Shown piece by piece: positions 9,126 to 17,192 of a stretch of DNA of 64,000 nucleotides. This stretch comes from Alphaproteobacteria bacterium. Lineage in GTDB: Bacteria; Pseudomonadota; Alphaproteobacteria; Reyranellales; Reyranellaceae. The translations under genes and the position numbers were made by a program. Where the stretch lies: assembly GCA_019635875.1 (NCBI GenBank), contig JAHBYP010000005.1:248001-312000 (forward strand), given 5' to 3'. Numbering within the stretch: position 1 is the stretch's first letter; every line of letters starts with the position of its first letter. The notes beneath the pieces are model-generated. The model saw only the letters and a list, made by a program, of their open reading frames with translations. It searched no databases and was not told the origin of the DNA.

Positions 9126-9701
9126 GTGGCGGCATGGACCGGGCCTCGACAAGACGATCATCCTGCGCCCCTCTCGTGCTTCGACGTGGTCGGCGCCGTG
9201 GGCGGTGTCTTCCAGTCCAGCATGGCTGCAGGCGCGTCAGTCGGCGCCAAGTACTGGCAGTTCGGCAATCGCGACGGCATGTCCATGCAGTATGCCGGCC
9301 CTTCGGTCGAGGCCAAGATCGCGGTGTCCATCGAGCCGCTCAACGTGGCGGGTGGTGCGCACTTTCCGTTCAGCCTGGAGTTCGACTACGTGCGCCTGCG
9401 GGAATTCGTCCATATGCGCGACACGCGGCCGGGCCAGAACTTCAGGTTCGCCCCAGGCAAATCCGAGGCGCGACGAGCGTCGGAAACCAGCAAGGGCCTG
9501 CGGCCTTTCGCCGTCCGCCATATTGGGCGCGCGCCGGTGGGCGAATTCGTCCGGCGCTTCCGGCGGCCCGCCTGCACACTGATCTGCGACACCAAGGGGC
9601 GCCTCGCGCACCTTGTGCACGAGGTCGACGACGTGACGGCCCGCATCGAGCGCCGGTCGTCCGTAGCCGATGACAGAACGACGAATGCCGCCGCCCCTTG
9701 A
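9126..9701 (+). CDS. Hypothetical protein, possibly decayed
   Basis: No family recognised. From about codon 19 (CFDVVGAVGGV) to about codon 125 the frame has strong G/C at third positions and plausible protein sequence (KYWQFGNRDGMSM, PFSLEFDYVRLREF). The beginning and the Arg-rich end do not look like protein. The only nearby start is GTG 9126 with a poor ribosome site. It may be an internal fragment of a lost gene next to the tRNA, a common integration site, though no integrase or attachment repeat was seen. Confidence 0.4.
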   Translation: MAAWTGPRQDDHPAPLSCFDVVGAVGGVFQSSMAAGASVGAKYWQFGNRDGMSMQYAGPSVEAKIAVSIEPLNVAGGAHFPFSLEFDYVRLREFVHMRDTRPGQNFRFAPGKSEARRASETSKGLRPFAVRHIGRAPVGEFVRRFRRPACTLICDTKGRLAHLVHEVDDVTARIERRSSVADDRTTNAAAP

Positions 9702-9765
9702 TGGCATCACCCGGCCGGCACCATCCGTCAGCAGAAGGCGCCGGCCGGGCAGCAGATGCCAGACG

Positions 9766-10050
9766 TCAGGAGCCGGACCCGTTCGCGGTAGCCGGACCGA
9801 TGAAGGCAGCCACTTCCGTGACCTTGCTGGCCGGGAACCCGCCCTCGCTGGCATGCCGCAGAACGACCTCGGCGCTCGGCGCCTCATGCACGCAGTAGAT
9901 CTTGTCGCCGGCGACGTAGCTGGTGATCCACTTGTAGGGCACACCCAGACCCGCGACCACTTCGTTCGACTTGGCCGAGATCTCCTTGAGTTGCTGGGCG
10001 CTCAGCTTGTCGGCCCCGGGAATCTCTCGTTCGATGACATAGGTCGGCAT
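9766..10050 (-). CDS. DUF4242 domain protein (SCO4226-like nickel-binding family)
   Basis: 94 residues beginning MPTYVIEREIPGADKLS and containing VPYKWITSYVAGDKIYCVHEAPSAE, the core of the DUF4242 ferredoxin-like dimer. Streptomyces SCO4226 of this family binds nickel; the role here is unproven. AGAAGGG precedes the ATG. It is divergent from an AraC-type regulator. Confidence 0.85.
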   Translation of the reverse strand: MPTYVIEREIPGADKLSAQQLKEISAKSNEVVAGLGVPYKWITSYVAGDKIYCVHEAPSAEVVLRHASEGGFPASKVTEVAAFIGPATANGSGS

Positions 10051-10177
10051 GGCGTCGCGCCCTTCTGTTAGTATGGATTGCAGGTTCCGAGCTGCACGCC
10101 CGGAAACTGGCTGGCCGTGCGAACCCTGCTCGCTTCAGCCTCAGCCATGCCGCACAGGATCGGCCGAAGCGGCCAGG

Positions 10178-11200
10178 ATGACCATGATCGAGACACCGGA
10201 ATTCCTGATCGAAACCCCGGACGTTTCGCCAGAACGCAACAGGGCCGCACTGCTGGCGGATGTGCTCTCGCGCGTCAGGCTCGACGGCGCGATGTTCCTT
10301 CGCGGCGAGTATTCGGCGGGGTGGACGTTCGATTCGCCGGAGTCGCGCGATCTGGTCGAGATGCTTGCTCCCGGCGCGCAGCGGCTGATCCTCTTTCACA
10401 TCGTCCGGCAAGGGCACGCGTGGGTCAGCGCAGGCAGTTCGCGAATCGAGCTTGAACCGGGCGACGTCGCCGTGCTGCCGCACGCCGACCGACACTTGAT
10501 GGGCAGCACTTCTGAGGCAGCAGAGCCCATTCCGATTGCGGAGCTCCTGCCTCCGCCGCCCTGGATCGGCGTGCCGACCTGCCGGTTCGACGGCGGAGGC
10601 GAGCAGACGGAGGTCATCTGCGGCTACCTGAAGTGCGATGATCTGCTGTTCAATTCCTTCATACGCCGCTTGCCGGCGGTCTTTCGTGTTCGCCCGCCGG
10701 CGGGACCGACGGCGGACCTGGTAAGGGCGTGCGTCAACTACGCGGTCGACGAGCGCGCGCATTCGCGACACGGGGGCGCGCCCCTGACCGCACGCATGGC
10801 GGAGCTGCTGCTCACCGAGGCGCTGAGGCTCCATAGCGAGGACGACACCAGCGACGCCGGCTGGCTCGCAGCGATCAACGATCCGGTGGTCAGCCGGGCG
10901 CTCGCCCTGCTCCATGCCGAGCCGGCCCGACCCTGGACAGTGGAGGAGCTTGCGCGGCAAGCCGCTGCGTCACGCTCGGTGCTCGATGAAAGATTCCGCA
11001 CACGGCTTGGCCAGTCGCCGATGCGCTACCTCGCGGAATGGCGCATCCAGCTGGCCGCCGACCTGATGAGGGACGGCGCGATGAAACTGGCGGCTGTTGC
11101 CCAGACGGTCGGCTATGGATCAGAGGAAGCGTTCAGCCGCGCCTTCCAGAGACATCTCGGCACCGCCCCCGCTCAGTGGCGCAGGCGCGAAGGAAGATGA
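10178..11200 (+). CDS. AraC family transcriptional regulator (cupin_6 sensor)
   Basis: 340 residues. The N-terminal ~190 form a cupin sensor (LSRVRLDGAMFLRGEYSAGW, the ELEPGDVAVLPHADRHLM barrel turn). The C-terminal ~100 carry two helix-turn-helix motifs: WTVEELARQAAASRSVLDER and MKLAAVAQTVGYGSEEAFSRAF followed by the usual G-x-A-P-A-Q-W-R. The start at 10178 drops an N-terminal stretch of Arg/Pro-rich sequence unlike the family. Its divergent neighbour, the DUF4242 gene, is the likely target. Confidence 0.88.
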   Translation: MTMIETPEFLIETPDVSPERNRAALLADVLSRVRLDGAMFLRGEYSAGWTFDSPESRDLVEMLAPGAQRLILFHIVRQGHAWVSAGSSRIELEPGDVAVLPHADRHLMGSTSEAAEPIPIAELLPPPPWIGVPTCRFDGGGEQTEVICGYLKCDDLLFNSFIRRLPAVFRVRPPAGPTADLVRACVNYAVDERAHSRHGGAPLTARMAELLLTEALRLHSEDDTSDAGWLAAINDPVVSRALALLHAEPARPWTVEELARQAAASRSVLDERFRTRLGQSPMRYLAEWRIQLAADLMRDGAMKLAAVAQTVGYGSEEAFSRAFQRHLGTAPAQWRRREGR

Positions 11201-11239
11201 GACCAGGCCGATCGCACGCCACTTGTCCGGGACGTGATT

Positions 11240-12013
11240 CTACTGCCGATCACGCAGCGAGCTGAGCAGGCCGCCCGCGCGCAGGTCGCGTCCCTCGCAG
11301 TGGCGCGCCTTCTCGGCGGCGCTCGCGCCGAGCTTCTCGGCCATGATGGCGCAGGCGAGGCGGGTCGCCACTACCGGCTCCGTCCCGGGATGCAGCCGGG
11401 CGTCGTACAGGGTCTCGATCATCAGATGGTCGATCTTCGAGGGGCGGGTCAGCTGCGTCTGGCTGTAGCTCAGCACGCTCAGCGCCGCGTGCGCGTGGGA
11501 CCGCAAGCCGAAGGCATGCATCGTCTCGTGGTTGATGCAGCGCGTGATGCGACTCTCGTTGGCGAGGTTGACGGTGATCTCGGCGCGGCGCATCGCGCCC
11601 TCGGTCCAGCTCACGGCGGCCCGACAGGACGATCCCGACACATTGCCGACGTCGCCCGCGCTGGGCCGGAACAGCATGTTGGCGCGATCGTCGCTGAAGG
11701 CCACCCGCTCCACCGGAACCCGTGCGGTTCGCGCCACCTCGCGGACCGCGGCCTCGATCTCGGGCGCAACGGAACGCATGCCGGAGTATCCGGCGATGGC
11801 GAGATAGATCCGGTCGGTCCAGCGCGCGGTGCGGGCCGGGCGGCCATCGTTGATCCGCAGGGCGGCGGCGTCGAAGGCGCTCGCCGCCTGCTCGAGCGTG
11901 ACGCGTTCCTCTTCGGCGGAATCCACATCGCGCCCAAGAGCCGTTGTCGAAAAACAAAGCAACACAACCGGGGCGCAAAGAATTCGCCGAGCAAACGACA
12001 TGTGGAAACTCAT
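11240..12013 (-). CDS. DUF2927 domain protein, secreted, metalloprotease-like
   Basis: 257 residues with a signal peptide (RRILCAPVVLLCFSTTALG). The DUF2927 core includes CRAAVSWTEGAMRRAEITV, then RCINHETMHAFGLRSHAHA. The HETMH-type motif with a further histidine resembles a zinc-binding gluzincin/metzincin site, so peptidase activity is plausible but unproven. ATG 12013 is preferred; ATG 12001 is also possible. It stands alone between two plus-strand genes. Confidence 0.75.
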   Translation of the reverse strand: MSFHMSFARRILCAPVVLLCFSTTALGRDVDSAEEERVTLEQAASAFDAAALRINDGRPARTARWTDRIYLAIAGYSGMRSVAPEIEAAVREVARTARVPVERVAFSDDRANMLFRPSAGDVGNVSGSSCRAAVSWTEGAMRRAEITVNLANESRITRCINHETMHAFGLRSHAHAALSVLSYSQTQLTRPSKIDHLMIETLYDARLHPGTEPVVATRLACAIMAEKLGASAAEKARHCEGRDLRAGGLLSSLRDRQ

Positions 12014-12301
12014 CCTGATTCTTTGGGTCAAACCGGCCTGCCCGCGGCGCGCCCGCAGGTGGTGGCAGGAAGCCGGGCATGTGGGGCGGGATCAAGGCGT
12101 ATGTCGAAGATATCCACGGAGGACTGGCACCATTCTGTGACGGGCACCGCCCTGCCGAATTCCGCATCCAGGGTGCGCGACGCACTGGATGGCGGCTGCG
12201 GGCCACATCGCCAGCGGAGATTGATCGGCGTCAAGGCGAGGCGCCGGCGCGCCGCCTACAAAACCGTTGCCGCCCTATCGGCCGGTGGCGAGGTCGCGAC
12301 C

Positions 12302-12541
12302 ATGAACGCCCGGATTCTCTCGCTCATCCTGTGCGGCGCCACACCCACGCCGGCTGGCGACTGCTGCCAGGTCATGCCGCTGCGCGTCGGCGTCAGCCGC
12401 GATGTGTGCCACGCCGAGCTCGCGAAGTGGCGCCAGCATGCGTCGCGTCCGCGACTGGAATGCACCGAGGATCCGGCCCTGGTCGAAGCCGACGACGACG
12501 AGGCCGTCATCCTCGACGATGGCGAGGACGCCGGCCTCTGA
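12302..12541 (+). CDS. Small hypothetical protein
   Basis: A 79-residue frame starting MNARILSLILCGATPTPAG and ending in an acidic tail (EADDDEAVILDDGEDAGL). It has a hydrophobic N-terminus, four cysteines and high third-position GC. No family recognised and no strong ribosome site. The acidic tail and cysteines could suggest an exported metal-related protein, but this is a guess. Confidence 0.45.
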   Translation: MNARILSLILCGATPTPAGDCCQVMPLRVGVSRDVCHAELAKWRQHASRPRLECTEDPALVEADDDEAVILDDGEDAGL

Positions 12542-12572
12542 TCGCGCGTACCGGTGGCGATGCCATCCGCGT

Positions 12573-13004
12573 TCAGAACGCCGCGCAAACCGCGGCCTCC
12601 GACTGCAGCACCGACTCCTGCCGAAAGCGCTGCCTGTAGGCGGCCTTGATCGCCTCGACATTCGCCGCCGCGGCGGCGGCGTCGGGCACGATGATGGAGA
12701 GCCGCTTGCTGCGCTCGCGCGCGATGGTGCCGGTGCGCGTGCTCTTCCACTGGCCGTGCACGTCGAGCACCGACAGACCGTCGGGAAAGCGCGGCGTGAC
12801 CACCTCGTCGAGGAAGCGGCGCCACTGCGCGTCGCTCACCTCGCCACCGCCGCCGGGGATGTAGCGGCCGAAATACAGATCGACCTGGGTCATCGCCTTG
12901 AGCGGCGCGCGACATGCCGGCGCCGTCGGCGCACCGGACGGCGCCGCCGCGCAACCGCCGAGCGCGAAGGTCAGCAGCGCGGCGATCGCGCCGCCGCGTA
13001 TCAC
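12573..13004 (-). CDS. DUF3574 domain lipoprotein
   Basis: 143 residues. GTG 13004 starts VIRGGAIAALLTFALGGC, a lipobox-type signal (LGGC), so the mature protein is probably lipid-anchored. Family core: TQVDLYFGRYIPGGG, VSDAQWRRFLDEVVTPRFPDGLSV, and KRLSIIVPD. The GTG overlaps the GST stop codon by four bases (GTGA), so translation is probably coupled. Function of the family is unknown. Confidence 0.82.
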   Translation of the reverse strand: MIRGGAIAALLTFALGGCAAAPSGAPTAPACRAPLKAMTQVDLYFGRYIPGGGGEVSDAQWRRFLDEVVTPRFPDGLSVLDVHGQWKSTRTGTIARERSKRLSIIVPDAAAAAANVEAIKAAYRQRFRQESVLQSEAAVCAAF

Positions 13005-13618
13005 GCCGGCACCGCCATCCCCTTCTTCACCGCCGGGCGCGCGCCCATCGTGTCGTACCAGCGCTTGACGTTGGGATAGGCCGCCAGATCGATGCGGTGC
13101 CATTCGTGGCGCGCCGCCCACGGGTAGATCGCGAAATCGGCCACGCCGTAGTCGGCGCCACCGCACCACTCATTGTCGGCCAGGCGCTTGTCGAGCACGC
13201 CGTAGAGCCGAGCCGTCTCCTCGGTGAAGCGCTTGATCGCGTAGGGCACCTGCTCGGACGCGAAGCGCACGAAATGGTGCGTCTGGCCGAGGATCGGGCC
13301 GAAGCCGCCCATCTGCCACATCAGCCACTGGATGTGGTCGAAGCGCCTGGCGCGGTCGGCGGGCAGGAACCGGTTGGTCTTGTCGGCGAGGTACAGCAGG
13401 ATCGCGCCGGTCTCGAAGCAGCTGTAGGGCCCGCCCGGCCCGTCGGGATCGAGAATCGCCGGGATCTTGTTGTTGGGGCTGAGCCTCAGGAAGTCGGGCT
13501 TGAACTGCTCGTTCTTGGTGATGTCGACCTTGTGCACGGTGTACGGCAGGCCGCACTCCTCGAGCATGATCGAGACCTTGCGCCCGTTGGGCGTCGACCA
13601 GGTGTAGAGGTCGATCAT
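13001..13618 (-). CDS. Glutathione S-transferase family protein (YfcG/YghU-like)
   Basis: 205 residues: a thioredoxin-like N-terminal half (MIDLYTWSTPNGRKVSIMLEE, with SPNNKIPAI carrying the cis-Pro and the GPYSCFETGAILLYLADK glutathione-binding turn) and an all-helical C-terminal half. The TPNG segment near the N-terminus is typical of the Nu-class disulfide-bond reductases YfcG and YghU. GGGGAA precedes the ATG. It is first in a two-gene unit with the DUF3574 lipoprotein. Confidence 0.9.
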   Translation of the reverse strand: MIDLYTWSTPNGRKVSIMLEECGLPYTVHKVDITKNEQFKPDFLRLSPNNKIPAILDPDGPGGPYSCFETGAILLYLADKTNRFLPADRARRFDHIQWLMWQMGGFGPILGQTHHFVRFASEQVPYAIKRFTEETARLYGVLDKRLADNEWCGGADYGVADFAIYPWAARHEWHRIDLAAYPNVKRWYDTMGARPAVKKGMAVPA

Positions 13619-13687
13619 CTGGCGTTTCCCCGCGAAGTCGTTCGAACGATGCGCGACCCTAGAGCAAACGTCGGGCGAATAGAACCT

Positions 13688-13755
13688 CTGTCATTCCGAG
13701 CGCAGCGAGGGATCCTGAGCCCCGTCTGGATCCCTCGCTGCGCTCGGGATGACAG
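13688..13755. repeat. Family A palindromic repeat, copy 3
   Basis: CTGTCATTCCGAGCGCAGCG paired with CGCTGCGCTCGGGATGACAG around a GATCC-rich centre. It lies between GST and the dihaem peroxidase gene, both on the minus strand. Confidence 0.85.
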
Positions 13756-13761
13756 GGCGTG

Positions 13762-14958
13762 TCAACGACAAGGCGGATCGCCGTCGGCGGTGCGGCGCAC
13801 GAAGGGCGTGGGCGAGTCGGAGAGCGATTCGAGGAAGGCCACGAGGTCGTCGCTTTCGCGCGGGCTGAGCTTCAGCGGCACCAGGATGCGCTCGCCGTCG
13901 GCGTGCAGGCGATCCTCGTCGAGCTCCGAGTAATGGCGCACCACGTCGTGCAGGGTGGCGTGCGAGCCGGCGTGCATGTAGGGCGCGGTGCGTGCGACGT
14001 TGCGCAAAGGCGGCACCGCGAACTCGCCGAAATTGCGGTGCTGCGGCTCGACGTGGCGCGTGCGCGTGGTGCCGTCGCCCTGGCGCTCGTCGCTGTGCGG
14101 ACCCAGGCGCGTATAGGGGCTGGCGCGCAGCTGGGCGATGCCGCCGTGGCGGCCGGGATCGACGCGGCCGGGTGCGATGAAGAACGGCACGCCGGTGTCG
14201 GCGAACTCGCCGTTGCTGAAGGTCGGGCCGAAATGGCAGAGGCTGCAATTGCCCTTGCCGATGAAGATCTTCAGCCCGCGCCTGGCCGCATCGGGATAGG
14301 CCGCCTGCGCCGCCGCATCGCCGCGCAGCACGGCATCGCGATAGGCGTCGAACGGCGTGCGGCCGCTGACCAGCGTCTCCTGGAAGGCTGCCAGCGCCTT
14401 GCCGGTGGCGACCAGGACCTGCTCGTCGTCCATCAATGCCGGCGCGGTGCCGAACACCTTTTCGTAGCGGCAGGCGAGATCGGCGTCGGCGCGCACGCGC
14501 GCGGCGATCTGCCCGGGCGAGGACGTCATCTCGCGCGGATCGATCATCGGCCGCAGGCTCTGGCTCCACAGGCTGTCATGCGCGCCGTCCCAGCCCAGCC
14601 AGCGCCGCTCGCCGACATTCCACAGGCTGGGCGTGTTGCGATCGACGACGTCCCGGCCGACGCCGCGGCGGAAGCCGTCGGCCCAGTCGCGCTGCGGCAG
14701 GTGGCACCAGTCGCAAGCCATGTTGCCGCCGCCGCTCAGCCGGCGGTCGAAGAACAGCCGCTCGCCCAGCAGCGCCGCATCGTCGCGGCCGGAGACCCGG
14801 TTGGAGGCGTCAGGCTGCGTCTGCGGCGGCCATGGGCCGAAGCGCAGGATGGCGCGGCGCTCGGCCGGGCTCCATTCGTCGGTGTCGGCGTAGGCCAGCA
14901 GCAGCGGCAGGCAGGCGCCCAGCATCGCCAGCAGGATCTGCCAGCCTCGGCGCATCAT
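13762..14958 (-). CDS. Dihaem cytochrome c peroxidase / MauG family protein
   Basis: 398 residues with an N-terminal export signal (RGWQILLAMLGACLPLLLAYA). Two haem c attachment sites are present, CDWCH near residue 82 and CSLCH near 237, each in the family context (LFFDRRLSGGGNMACDWCH; GKGNCSLCHFGPTFSN). TPSLWNVGERRWLGWDG and PPLRNVARTAPYMHAGSHATL are conserved bacterial peroxidase segments, the last supplying a Met/His axial region. It would act in the periplasm on peroxide or oxidise a partner. The ATG at 14958 overlaps the upstream stop (ATGA). Confidence 0.92.
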   Translation of the reverse strand: MMRRGWQILLAMLGACLPLLLAYADTDEWSPAERRAILRFGPWPPQTQPDASNRVSGRDDAALLGERLFFDRRLSGGGNMACDWCHLPQRDWADGFRRGVGRDVVDRNTPSLWNVGERRWLGWDGAHDSLWSQSLRPMIDPREMTSSPGQIAARVRADADLACRYEKVFGTAPALMDDEQVLVATGKALAAFQETLVSGRTPFDAYRDAVLRGDAAAQAAYPDAARRGLKIFIGKGNCSLCHFGPTFSNGEFADTGVPFFIAPGRVDPGRHGGIAQLRASPYTRLGPHSDERQGDGTTRTRHVEPQHRNFGEFAVPPLRNVARTAPYMHAGSHATLHDVVRHYSELDEDRLHADGERILVPLKLSPRESDDLVAFLESLSDSPTPFVRRTADGDPPCR

Positions 14959-15416
14959 TCGACCGTCAGGTCGTGGGTCAGCCGTTCGGTGATGCCGCCG
15001 GCGCGCACGTCGAAGATCAGGCGCCATTTGCCCGGCATGTGGAACAGCATGCCCTCGGCGAGGAAGCGCTCGCCGGGCCCGTCGATCACGCTGGGCCGGT
15101 AGTTCATGCCGTGGCGATGCTCGGGCATGACGGCATCGACGGCGATGCCCTCGACCGCCTCGGCGCCCGGCCGGGCGCAGACCGACAGCACCAGCGCGAA
15201 GGGCTCGGCGACGGCGATCGGATCGGGCCGCGTGCTCCAGGCGATGCGGTAGCGCGCCGAATCGACGATCTGCCGCGGCGCGCCCAGCGACGGCGGATCG
15301 CAGGCGATCGCCGGCGACGACGCCAGCACCAAGAGCAGGAATGCCTTTGGGAGCGCCGGCGTCCCGCCAGCCTTCTTCCAGAAGCCGGCGGGACGCCGGC
15401 GCTCCCGGGTATTCAT
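14955..15416 (-). CDS. YtkA-like / FixH-like exported protein with a repeat inside its 5' end
   Basis: 153 residues. The C-terminal ~115 form a small beta-sandwich resembling the YtkA/FixH group (IAWSTRPDPIAVAEPFALVLSV, MPEHRHGMNY, MLFHMPGKWRLIFDV). The HRHGM and HMPGKW elements are typical and suggest copper or periplasmic redox work. The first ~25 codons are translated from a palindromic repeat (RERRRPAGFWKKAGGTPALP) placed before the signal-peptide core KAFLLLVLASSPAIA. The ATG at 15416 overlaps the previous stop, so this start is probably used despite the odd N-terminus. Confidence 0.72.
   Translation of the reverse strand: MNTRERRRPAGFWKKAGGTPALPKAFLLLVLASSPAIACDPPSLGAPRQIVDSARYRIAWSTRPDPIAVAEPFALVLSVCARPGAEAVEGIAVDAVMPEHRHGMNYRPSVIDGPGERFLAEGMLFHMPGKWRLIFDVRAGGITERLTHDLTVE
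15349..15406. repeat. Family C palindromic repeat inside a coding sequence
   Basis: Perfect 20-bp inverted repeat, GGGAGCGCCGGCGTCCCGCC (15349-15368) against its complement at 15387-15406, with an 18-bp loop that is itself partly self-complementary. It lies within the first codons of the YtkA-like gene. A single left arm of the same family occurs at about 41703-41720. Confidence 0.85.
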
Positions 15417-16252
15417 CCGCCCGCCGACATCATGCCGCCGAACACGCTCTCGCCGTTGCGCCAGGCGATGCGCTCGGCGATCTCCCTGGGCAGATCGGCG
15501 AGCCAGGCGCGCGACCAGTTGGCGTGCTCGACGACGTAGTGCCAGCGCTCCGGCGTGAAGGTGTCGGTGCCGACCATGAAGCGGTCGGGGAACTCGCTGA
15601 ACGCCGCGCGCCAGCCGGCATCGACCTTGCCGCCCGAGCCCTGGTCGCTGCGGAAGGCGAGATCGCACCACAGGTTCCTGTGCCGGCGCAGCACGGCCAC
15701 GACATCCGCGGGCGGGATGAAGCCGGAATGCGCCCACAGCACGCGCGCGTTCGCATCCTGCCGGAACAGCCGCTCGACGCAATCGGCGTCGGAATGGGCG
15801 TGCAGGAAGATCTTGTGCCGCTTCGCCAGCTCGACGATGCGGCGCGGGATCGGCAGGTCGGCATCGGCGCCGTAGAGATGGAACTCGCCGATGGCGACGT
15901 ACTTGTAGCGGGCGATGCGCTCCTCGACGTACTTCAGCGCGCCCTCGTCCCTGTACCAGGTCGACAGCTCGCCGCGCCGGCGATAGGGCCGCAGCTGCGG
16001 CAGGATCAGGTCGGGCGCCAGCGCGTAGAGCTTCTGCGTGCCCGCGTCGTCCGAGCTCGACACCATGCCGCGCTTCAGCCCGGCCTTGCGCAAGAGCGCG
16101 ATGGCGTCGGCCGGCGGCAGCACCTCGACCGCGTCGTGGCTGTAGTGCAGATGCGCATCGAAGATCGGCAGCACGTCGGCGGCACGCGCCGCCAGGGGCG
16201 TGAGCGCGGCCGCACCGAGAAGACGGCTCACCGTGCGTCGTGAGAGGATCAT
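15413..16252 (-). CDS. Amidohydrolase (TIM-barrel metal-dependent hydrolase), exported
   Basis: 279 residues. The N-terminus MILSRRTVSRLLGAAALT with RR and a hydrophobic run suggests Tat or Sec export. IFDAHLHYSHD gives the HxH metal motif. Later strands are GEFHLYG, FLHAHSD, VLWAHSG and FMVGTDTF, each with the expected His or Asp. This is the PF04909-type fold; the substrate is unknown. GGAGG precedes the ATG. It leads an operon whose next two genes overlap by four bases each, ending in the dihaem peroxidase, so an envelope redox context is likely. Confidence 0.85.
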   Translation of the reverse strand: MILSRRTVSRLLGAAALTPLAARAADVLPIFDAHLHYSHDAVEVLPPADAIALLRKAGLKRGMVSSSDDAGTQKLYALAPDLILPQLRPYRRRGELSTWYRDEGALKYVEERIARYKYVAIGEFHLYGADADLPIPRRIVELAKRHKIFLHAHSDADCVERLFRQDANARVLWAHSGFIPPADVVAVLRRHRNLWCDLAFRSDQGSGGKVDAGWRAAFSEFPDRFMVGTDTFTPERWHYVVEHANWSRAWLADLPREIAERIAWRNGESVFGGMMSAGG

Positions 16253-16421
16253 GGGCCCTCCGCGGCTGCGAACGCGCGCAGTGTAGCCCAGGCGCGCGCA
16301 TGCCCGCCAGCCGGCCGGCTTCCGCGCTCGACGCGCATCGAGGTGTCGCCGTTTTCCCCGGGAGAGAACTGGATTAACTTGCGGGACACGACCTGCGAAC
16401 GAGGACAAGGGAGAGCGTGAG

Positions 16422-16916
16422 ATGAAGCGCAGCACCGGCAAAGCCCCGCCGATCGACATCGGCATCAGCGCCAAGGCGCGCGACGAGATCGCCAAGGGCC
16501 TCTCGGCGCTGCTCGCCGACAGCTACACGCTCTATCTGATGACGCACAATTTCCACTGGAACGTCACCGGGCCCGACTTCAACAGCCTGCACCTGATGTT
16601 CATGACCCAGTACACCGAGCAGTGGAACGCGCTCGACCTGATCGCCGAGCGCATCCGCGCGCTCGGGCATCACGCGCCGGGCACCTACAAGGAATTCGTG
16701 CGCCTCGCCTCGATCAAGGAGGTCGAGGGCTCGCCGCGCTCGACCGACATGGTCCGTCACCTGGTCGCCGCGCAGGAGGCCACCGCGCGCACCGCGCGCC
16801 GGCTGTTGCCGGTGGTCGAGGCCGCCAACGATCAGCCGACCACCGACCTCCTCACGCAGCGCCTCGACGTGCACGAGAAGACCGCGTGGATGCTGCGCAG
16901 CCTGCTGGAGGAGTAG
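16422..16916 (+). CDS. dps: Dps family DNA-binding ferritin-like protein
   Basis: 164 residues of the dodecameric mini-ferritin fold. The ferroxidase signature is present: [42 protein letters not shown], where the His, the next His and the downstream Asp/Glu form the intersubunit iron site. [17 protein letters not shown] ends the fourth helix. GGGAGAGCGTGAG precedes the ATG. It oxidises Fe(II) with peroxide and protects DNA. The N-terminal tail is only weakly basic, so DNA binding is uncertain. Confidence 0.93.
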   Translation: MKRSTGKAPPIDIGISAKARDEIAKGLSALLADSYTLYLMTHNFHWNVTGPDFNSLHLMFMTQYTEQWNALDLIAERIRALGHHAPGTYKEFVRLASIKEVEGSPRSTDMVRHLVAAQEATARTARRLLPVVEAANDQPTTDLLTQRLDVHEKTAWMLRSLLEE

Positions 16917-16975
16917 GCGCGCCGGCGCCACGCGGCGTGTGCCGTTGAGCACCATCCGGACGGGTTGAGTCATGG

Positions 16976-17042
16976 CTGTCATCCCGAGCGAATGCGAGGG
17001 ATCTACGGCCCGCCTGGATCCCTCGCTGCGCTCGGGATGACG
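16976..17042. repeat. Family A palindromic repeat, copy 4
   Basis: CTGTCATCCCGAGCG and CGCTGCGCTCGGGATGAC arms flank a short centre; the left arm carries an ATGC replacement that weakens pairing. It lies between dps and the cyclase-family gene (convergent). Confidence 0.8.
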
Positions 17043-17146
17043 GAAAGCTCAACCTGTCCGCGTGATGCTCGGGTTGATGATCGCCTGATCGCTTGCTGAT
17101 TGTCTTCGGGCCGCGCCGCTCCTGGCTGGGGCGCGCCCAATGAAAA

Positions 17147-17172
17147 GCCCCGCCGGCTGGCGCCGGCGGGGC
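17147..17172 (-). terminator. Rho-independent terminator of the cyclase-family gene
   Basis: Perfect 11-bp stem GCCCCGCCGGC / GCCGGCGGGGC with a 4-base loop, followed on the minus strand by TTTT. It starts 21 bp past the stop codon of the cyclase-family gene. Confidence 0.85.
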
Positions 17173-17192
17173 ATCATCCGATCACGAAACGA

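Noticed and set aside
8916..9701. Integrated element at the tRNA-Ser gene
   Set aside because: No integrase and no repeated tRNA 3' end were found downstream within the window; only a degenerate hypothetical frame.
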